Shown here piece by piece: positions 60,315-64,000 of a DNA stretch of 64,000 nt. Numbering within the stretch: position 1 is the first letter of the stretch; every line of letters begins with the position of its first letter. This DNA comes from Promineifilum sp. (GTDB lineage: Bacteria > Chloroflexota > Anaerolineae > Promineifilales > Promineifilaceae): assembly GCA_020634335.1 (NCBI GenBank), contig JACKBY010000008.1, forward strand, positions 96,304 through 160,303, given 5' to 3'. The translations under genes and the position numbers were made by a program. The notes beneath the pieces are model-generated. The model was not told the DNA's origin, made no database searches, and saw only the letters and a program-made list of their open reading frames with translations.

Positions 60315-60427
60315 CTCATCTTCCAGATAATCGACCTGCCGTCGATCTCTGCCGGATTTGGCACCTCCTAATCATCAGTCGGTTGCCGAGGTCTCACAGG
60401 GCCGGTCCCTCCACCTCTCTCGATGAG
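60315..60427 (-). promoter_or_regulatory. SAM-I (S-box) riboswitch
   Basis: On the minus strand the core reads CTCATCGAGAGAGG, GGAGGGACCGGCCC, then GACCTCGGCAACC and AGGTGCCAAATCC. It closes with GATGAG, which pairs with the initial CTCATC (60422-60427 with 60315-60320). This matches the S-box consensus through all conserved blocks. It precedes metH and ends before a terminator hairpin. Confidence 0.95.
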
Positions 60428-60527
60428 TATACGGTTGTTATCTGAACAATCGTCTGAAGGTTATTCCAAATGATGCATTGTGTCAAATGCTGTTTGCTCA
60501 AGGCCGGCCACGAGCCGGTCGGGGCGC

Positions 60528-60558
60528 AAAAAAAGGGCTTCTCCGCGCGGAGAAGCCC
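60528..60558 (-). terminator. intrinsic terminator of the secreted-protein array
   Basis: A 24-base perfect palindrome (60535-60558) is followed on the minus strand by U7 (60528-60534). It lies 34 bases past the stop codon of the last array gene. Confidence 0.92.
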
Positions 60559-60592
60559 CAGTTACCTTACCGTCTCAATGCGTCGAGCACGC

Positions 60593-61246
60593 TTACCAAC
60601 CGTAGTTGCCCCAGCCGTCGAACGTGCCGCCGGCTTTGACGAGTACAACTGTGTAGTGAATCTTCATGGGATACCAGTTGGCCGGGTTTTCACCGCTCCA
60701 GTTGAAACCGCCCTTGTTGCTGACGGGCTTGTTCTTGGAATTGCGAATAGAAAAGCCGTCTTTGGTGCGCGGGCTGGACCAGATAACGGGCTGGCTGTTC
60801 TTCTTCCACATCGAGCCAAGCTTGGCCGTCCACGTCTTTTCGGTGCCGGGCACGCCGTCAATGCGCGTGCCGGTGCAATTCTCGCGCTTTTGTTGCCAGA
60901 AGCAGAACCCCAGCTTCATGTTGGGTTGGTTCTTGGGAATGCCGACGATGCGCGCCCGGAAATAGAGTGTGCCGCCGGCAAAACCGGCATACTGACCGCT
61001 GACCCAGTTGGCATTGGCCGCGCCGGGCGGCGGGTTGTCGACGACGAAACCACCCAGCGACTCGGTGACGTTGAAGGGAGTCGATTTGCTGCCCCGGTTA
61101 TAGACCAGGATTTCGTCGCTTGTGCCGTTGCCGGCGCTGGCGTCCTTAACAGCGAACGCGCTAAATAAGGCCACGCTCACCAGCGCGCCCACGAACAGGA
61201 AAAGCACCAGGGCCTTGGCCCACGGCTTTTGCGTTTGTTGCTCCAT
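60593..61246 (-). CDS. secreted protein, array member 1
   Basis: This is one of four tandem paralogues of a family I do not recognise. It has a signal anchor with an A-x-A cleavage site (DASAGNG), then a domain of about 170 residues that aligns along its length with the others. Shared features are EILVYNRGSKSTPF, GAANANWVSGQYAGFAGGT, LYFRARIVGIPKNQP, MKLGFCFW followed by a Cys, PGTEKTW, SMWKK, and a C-terminus VVLVKAGGTFDGWGNYGW. Two conserved cysteines may form a disulfide. The frame is open to 61285 (TTG), with ATGs at 61276, 61261, 61258 and 61246. GGAG six bases before 61246 favours that one. Confidence 0.8.
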   Translation of the reverse strand: MEQQTQKPWAKALVLFLFVGALVSVALFSAFAVKDASAGNGTSDEILVYNRGSKSTPFNVTESLGGFVVDNPPPGAANANWVSGQYAGFAGGTLYFRARIVGIPKNQPNMKLGFCFWQQKRENCTGTRIDGVPGTEKTWTAKLGSMWKKNSQPVIWSSPRTKDGFSIRNSKNKPVSNKGGFNWSGENPANWYPMKIHYTVVLVKAGGTFDGWGNYGW

Positions 61247-61315
61247 CTGATTCTCCATCATCTGCGGTATTTCCATCGTCGACAAGGCAGCGCCTCGCCG
61301 ACGACCCCGGTCTCT

Positions 61316-61972
61316 TTACCAGCCGTAGTTCTGCCAGCCGTCGAACGTGCCGCCGGCCTTCACCAGAACTACCGTGTAGTGAATCTGCATGGGATACCAG
61401 TTATCCGGGTTCTCACCGAACCAATTCCAGCCCTTCTTGGCGCTGACCGGGTTATTCTTGGCATTGCGAACAATGAACCCGTCCTTGGTGCGCGGTTTCG
61501 ACCAGTTCACCGGCTGTGTTTTCTTCCACATGTCGGTCAACTTGTGTTGCCAGGTCGCCTCGGTGCCCGGCACGCCATTGATCTTTTGACCGCGGCACTG
61601 CTCATGCTCGAATTTCTGTTCCCAGAAGCAGAAGCCGAGCTTCATGCCGGGCTGGTTCCTGGGAATGTTGACGATGCGGGCGCGATAATAGAGCGTGCCG
61701 CCGGCGAAACCGGCATATTGCCCGGTTACCCAGTTGGCGTTGGCCGCCCCCTTCGGGGGCTGGTCCATAATGAAGCCACTCATGGCCTTGGTGACAGTGA
61801 ATGGAGAGGACTTCGAACCACGATTGAAAACGAGAATCTCGTCGGCCGTGCCGTTGCCGGCCTGGGCAGAATCCACGGCGAGCGCGCCAAACCAGGCAAC
61901 GCCCAACGTGGCGCTCAGGAACAGGATGAATAACATCACCCTGGCCCGTGAGGCCTGCTTGTCTATTGACAT
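61316..61972 (-). CDS. secreted protein, array member 2
   Basis: It belongs to the same family as member 1. A signal peptide (about 10-35, cleavage near AQAGNG) is followed by the family domain with EILVFNRGSKSSPF, GQYAGFAGGTLYYRARIVNIP, GMKLGFCFWEQKF, EQCRGQKINGVPGTEATW and the end GGTFDGWQNYGW. GGGAG eight bases before the ATG. Its own promoter with a palindromic element lies at 62039-62069. The next gene starts about 70 bases downstream, so members 2 and 1 are probably one transcript ending at 60528-60558. Confidence 0.85.
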   Translation of the reverse strand: MSIDKQASRARVMLFILFLSATLGVAWFGALAVDSAQAGNGTADEILVFNRGSKSSPFTVTKAMSGFIMDQPPKGAANANWVTGQYAGFAGGTLYYRARIVNIPRNQPGMKLGFCFWEQKFEHEQCRGQKINGVPGTEATWQHKLTDMWKKTQPVNWSKPRTKDGFIVRNAKNNPVSAKKGWNWFGENPDNWYPMQIHYTVVLVKAGGTFDGWQNYGW

Positions 61973-62038
61973 TTAATGTTCTCCCGTTGACTGTGAATTT
62001 CTCCCGCGATGGTCGATGAGGAATCGACACACGGCCCC

Positions 62039-62069
62039 ATTCTAAGGATTGACGTGCGCGTGTCAATCC
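62039..62069 (-). promoter_or_regulatory. promoter with overlapping inverted repeat
   Basis: On the minus strand consensus TTGACA (62061-62066), a 16-base spacer and TAGAAT (62039-62044). An 8-base inverted repeat GGATTGAC/GTCAATCC (62046-62053, 62062-62069) covers the -35 box and most of the spacer, a layout expected for repressor binding. Confidence 0.75.
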
Positions 62070-62142
62070 CCCTGCTCTTAAGCCATTAATAATCCTTTAA
62101 GCATGGCTTCCCCGCCGCCGGTCGCGCTTCAGGCCAAGAAAA

Positions 62143-62170
62143 GGCGGAGTTCGTTTCGTCGAACTCCGCC
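62143..62170 (-). terminator. 11-bp hairpin terminator after array member 3
   Basis: Arms 62143-62153 and 62160-62170 with a 6-base loop, followed on the minus strand by TTTTCTT. It ends the member 4 to member 3 transcript. Confidence 0.88.
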
Positions 62171-62183
62171 CCTTACCGCTTTT

Positions 62184-63296
62184 CTACCAGCCGTATTTCG
62201 TCCAGTCAGGCTCGCCACCGGTTTTTACCAGGACGGCCGTATAATGGATCTCCATCGGATACCAGTGATCGGGGTTCTCGCCGTTCCAGTTCCAGCCCTT
62301 CTTGGCGCTGACCGGATCGTTCTTGGCGTTGCGAACGATAAACCCGTGCTTGGTACGCGGGTTGGCCCAGTTGATAGGCGACTTCACCCACATATCGTCG
62401 AGCTTGTGCGACCAGGTCATCTCCGTTCCCGGAATGCCGTTAATGACCTGCCCACGGCACTCCTCGTTCACGAACTTGTTCTCCCAGAAGCAGAAGCCGA
62501 GTTTCATGCCGGGCTGGTTCTGCGGGATGCTGATGATGCGGGCGCGATAGTACACCGTCCCGTCGGCAAAACCGGCATATTGCCCGGTTACCCAGTTGGC
62601 ATTGGCCGCGCCCGTGGGGGGCTGGTCCATGATGAAACCGCTCATCGACTTCGTCACGCTAAACGGCTGCGATTTGGAACCGCGGTTGAAGATGAGGATC
62701 TCATTCTGTTCCTCGCTGGGCGGGGGCGGGGGCGGTGGTTCGCCATCCGTCGCCGCCAGCGACACGCTGTCGATACTATAGACTTTTCCTTTGCCCTTGT
62801 CGGCCCGGAAGCGTAGCCGCGCGTTACTCACCGGCTGGCTAAAGCCGGTCGTCGTGAAGGTTATCGTAAACTCCTGTCCCGACTGAGTGACGTTAAAATT
62901 TTGTGGCTTGATGCCGTAATTTGTATAGGGCGAGGTTTGCTTGAGCAACGTTACCTGCAAGTCCTCGCCCTGGTTCGACTGTGCCCAGAACTTGAGTTCA
63001 TAGGTCGTGTTCGGTTGCAGGGTGATGTTGTTCTGCATTAACTGGGCGCGACCTGAAGTCCGGGTCGTCGTCATTTGCGCCGCCGCGCCACTCTGGGCCG
63101 GCGAACCGGTGTCCAGATTGCACAGTTTGCATTTCCAGTCACTGGTGCCGTTCTCGAAGTCGCCATTGACGATCACGGTGTCGCCGGCGGCCCACAAGCC
63201 CGTCGGTGCCACAAAGGCCAGCAGCGCCATCACGCCGGCCAGCAGCCCCAATCCCGCTACTCTCCATCCATTTCTTGACAAGATGTTCATTTCCAT
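62184..63296 (-). CDS. secreted protein, array member 3, with N-terminal carbohydrate-binding-like domain
   Basis: A signal peptide (about 10-36) is followed by a carbohydrate-binding-like beta-sandwich (about 38-185) with NGDFENGTSDW at its start, LKFWAQSNQ, and a closing SIDSVSL strand. A proline linker follows, then the family domain of members 1 and 2 (GFCFWENKF, ECRGQVINGIPGTEMTW, CTERM NWNGENPDHWYPM). The combination suggests binding to a polysaccharide. The ATG at 63296 has GGGAG four bases upstream; a second ATG at 63290 is possible. Member 4 ends 65 bases upstream on the same strand. Confidence 0.82.
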   Translation of the reverse strand: MEMNILSRNGWRVAGLGLLAGVMALLAFVAPTGLWAAGDTVIVNGDFENGTSDWKCKLCNLDTGSPAQSGAAAQMTTTRTSGRAQLMQNNITLQPNTTYELKFWAQSNQGEDLQVTLLKQTSPYTNYGIKPQNFNVTQSGQEFTITFTTTGFSQPVSNARLRFRADKGKGKVYSIDSVSLAATDGEPPPPPPPSEEQNEILIFNRGSKSQPFSVTKSMSGFIMDQPPTGAANANWVTGQYAGFADGTVYYRARIISIPQNQPGMKLGFCFWENKFVNEECRGQVINGIPGTEMTWSHKLDDMWVKSPINWANPRTKHGFIVRNAKNDPVSAKKGWNWNGENPDHWYPMEIHYTAVLVKTGGEPDWTKYGW

Positions 63297-63361
63297 TGAT
63301 CTCCCGATAATCAGCTAATCTCTCGATAATCGGCCCCGTGGCCGAGCGCGAAGCGCCTGCT

Positions 63362-64000
63362 TTACGGATAGTTTTGCCAGCCGGAGAAGGTTGATCCCGC
63401 CGGAACCAATACAACCTGGAACCGAAGGTTCATCGGATACCAGTCATTCGGATTGTTGCCGCCCCAGTTGGTGCTGGTCTTGTTGCTGACAGGGTCGTTC
63501 TGGGCATCGCGCACAGAGAAACCCATCTTTTTGCGCGCCGTGCTCCAATCGATTTCCTTGCCGTTCTTTTTCCACATTTCGTGCAAGCCGAAATGCCAGG
63601 TTTCTTCCGTGCCGGCCACGCCAGCGACGTCATTGCCCTTGCAATTCTCGCGGTCGCCTTGCCAGAAGCAAAAGCCGAGTTTCATGCCCGGCTGATTGAC
63701 CGGGATGCTGTAAATCCGGGCGCGGAAATAAAGCTGGCCGTCGGCGTAATTGACCGGCGATTCCCAATTCTGCTTCAGATACACCGAAGTCTTGTCCATG
63801 GCAAAGCCGCCTTCGTCGACGGTGATCGGCTTGTTCCAGTCGTAGATGAGCATCTCCTGGCCCGGAGGGGGGGGCGGCGGCGGCGGCGGGGAATCGGTCG
63901 GGACGAGGCTGATGGAATCGATGCTGTACTGGTGTCCCTTGCCCTTGTCCGCCTGGAAGCGCAGCCGGGCATCGTTGACCGTGCTACTGAAATTGGTTGT
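63362..64000 (-). CDS. secreted protein, array member 4 (5' end beyond window)
   Basis: The family domain is complete: MLIYDWNKPITVDEGG, GMKLGFCFWQGDRENCKG, GTEETWHFGLHEMWKK and VLVPAGSTFSGWQNY at the C-terminus. The reading frame continues through the ATG at 63853 without a stop to the window edge. It encodes a proline linker and the end of a carbohydrate-binding-like domain (ARLRFQADKGKG, SIDSISL). It is therefore built like member 3, and the true start lies outside the window. Confidence 0.85.
   Translation of the reverse strand, partial: TTNFSSTVNDARLRFQADKGKGHQYSIDSISLVPTDSPPPPPPPPPGQEMLIYDWNKPITVDEGGFAMDKTSVYLKQNWESPVNYADGQLYFRARIYSIPVNQPGMKLGFCFWQGDRENCKGNDVAGVAGTEETWHFGLHEMWKKNGKEIDWSTARKKMGFSVRDAQNDPVSNKTSTNWGGNNPNDWYPMNLRFQVVLVPAGSTFSGWQNYP

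Overview
The window reads as a GC-rich bacterial chromosome segment. It is most likely from the Chloroflexota (Anaerolineae / 'Promineofilum'-like filamentous lineages). I infer this from the mix of gene families and did not test it. The families are paired 2-oxoacid:ferredoxin oxidoreductases, a b6f-type Rieske/cytochrome b/c operon, many large lipoproteins and single-pass surface proteins with META, FW (NBR1-type), FAS1 and Ig-like domains, several DUF2142/GT-C membrane proteins, an S-box riboswitch on metH, and short interspersed palindromic and 14-mer repeats. Gene density is high on both strands. There is no rRNA, CRISPR array, transposase or phage gene.

Layout. 97-6872 (+): two successive alpha/beta pairs of 2-oxoacid:ferredoxin oxidoreductase; the first beta subunit carries a C-terminal CBS pair. 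7070-8383 (-): a three-domain FKBP prolyl isomerase lipoprotein. 8566-21371: four polytopic GT-C/DUF2142-like membrane proteins, with a PQQ-type sugar dehydrogenase, a secreted protein and an NAD-dependent epimerase among them. 21448-24834: an MFS exporter and small or zinc-ribbon proteins. 24926-28291 (-): Rieske, cytochrome b and diheme cytochrome c, with a promoter and a CRP/FNR-type palindrome upstream. 28460-29187 (-): tRNA-Val and dCTP deaminase. 29328-32288 (-): a META lipoprotein and a DNRLRE/FN3 secreted protein.

32606-46020 (+) is a run of eight genes, nearly all for membrane-anchored or extracytoplasmic proteins: a five-repeat helix-hairpin-helix membrane protein, an Ig/FAS1 protein, a DUF937-like protein, MscL, a coiled-coil membrane protein, a triple-META protein, and two amino-acid-binding-protein/FW/Ig fusions without any ABC transporter. 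46086-56463 holds argS (-), an unknown protein, an RDD membrane protein and a WS/DGAT acyltransferase (+), an alpha-glucosidase and a YdeI-like protein (-), and an McrB/McrC type IV restriction pair (+). 56577-60427 (-) is metH under a SAM-I riboswitch. 60593-64000 (-) is a tandem array of four paralogous secreted proteins of a family I do not recognise; the last runs off the window edge.

How the genes fit together. The oxidoreductase pairs and the Rieske/b/c operon supply central carbon and electron-transport functions. The GT-C cluster probably works on cell-surface glycans. The 32-46 kb block and the 60-64 kb array look like cell-surface modules. The best candidates for something undescribed are the four-gene secreted family, the SBP-FW-Ig fusion pair, the membrane-anchored helix-hairpin-helix protein, and the near-leaderless promoters of three GT-C genes.
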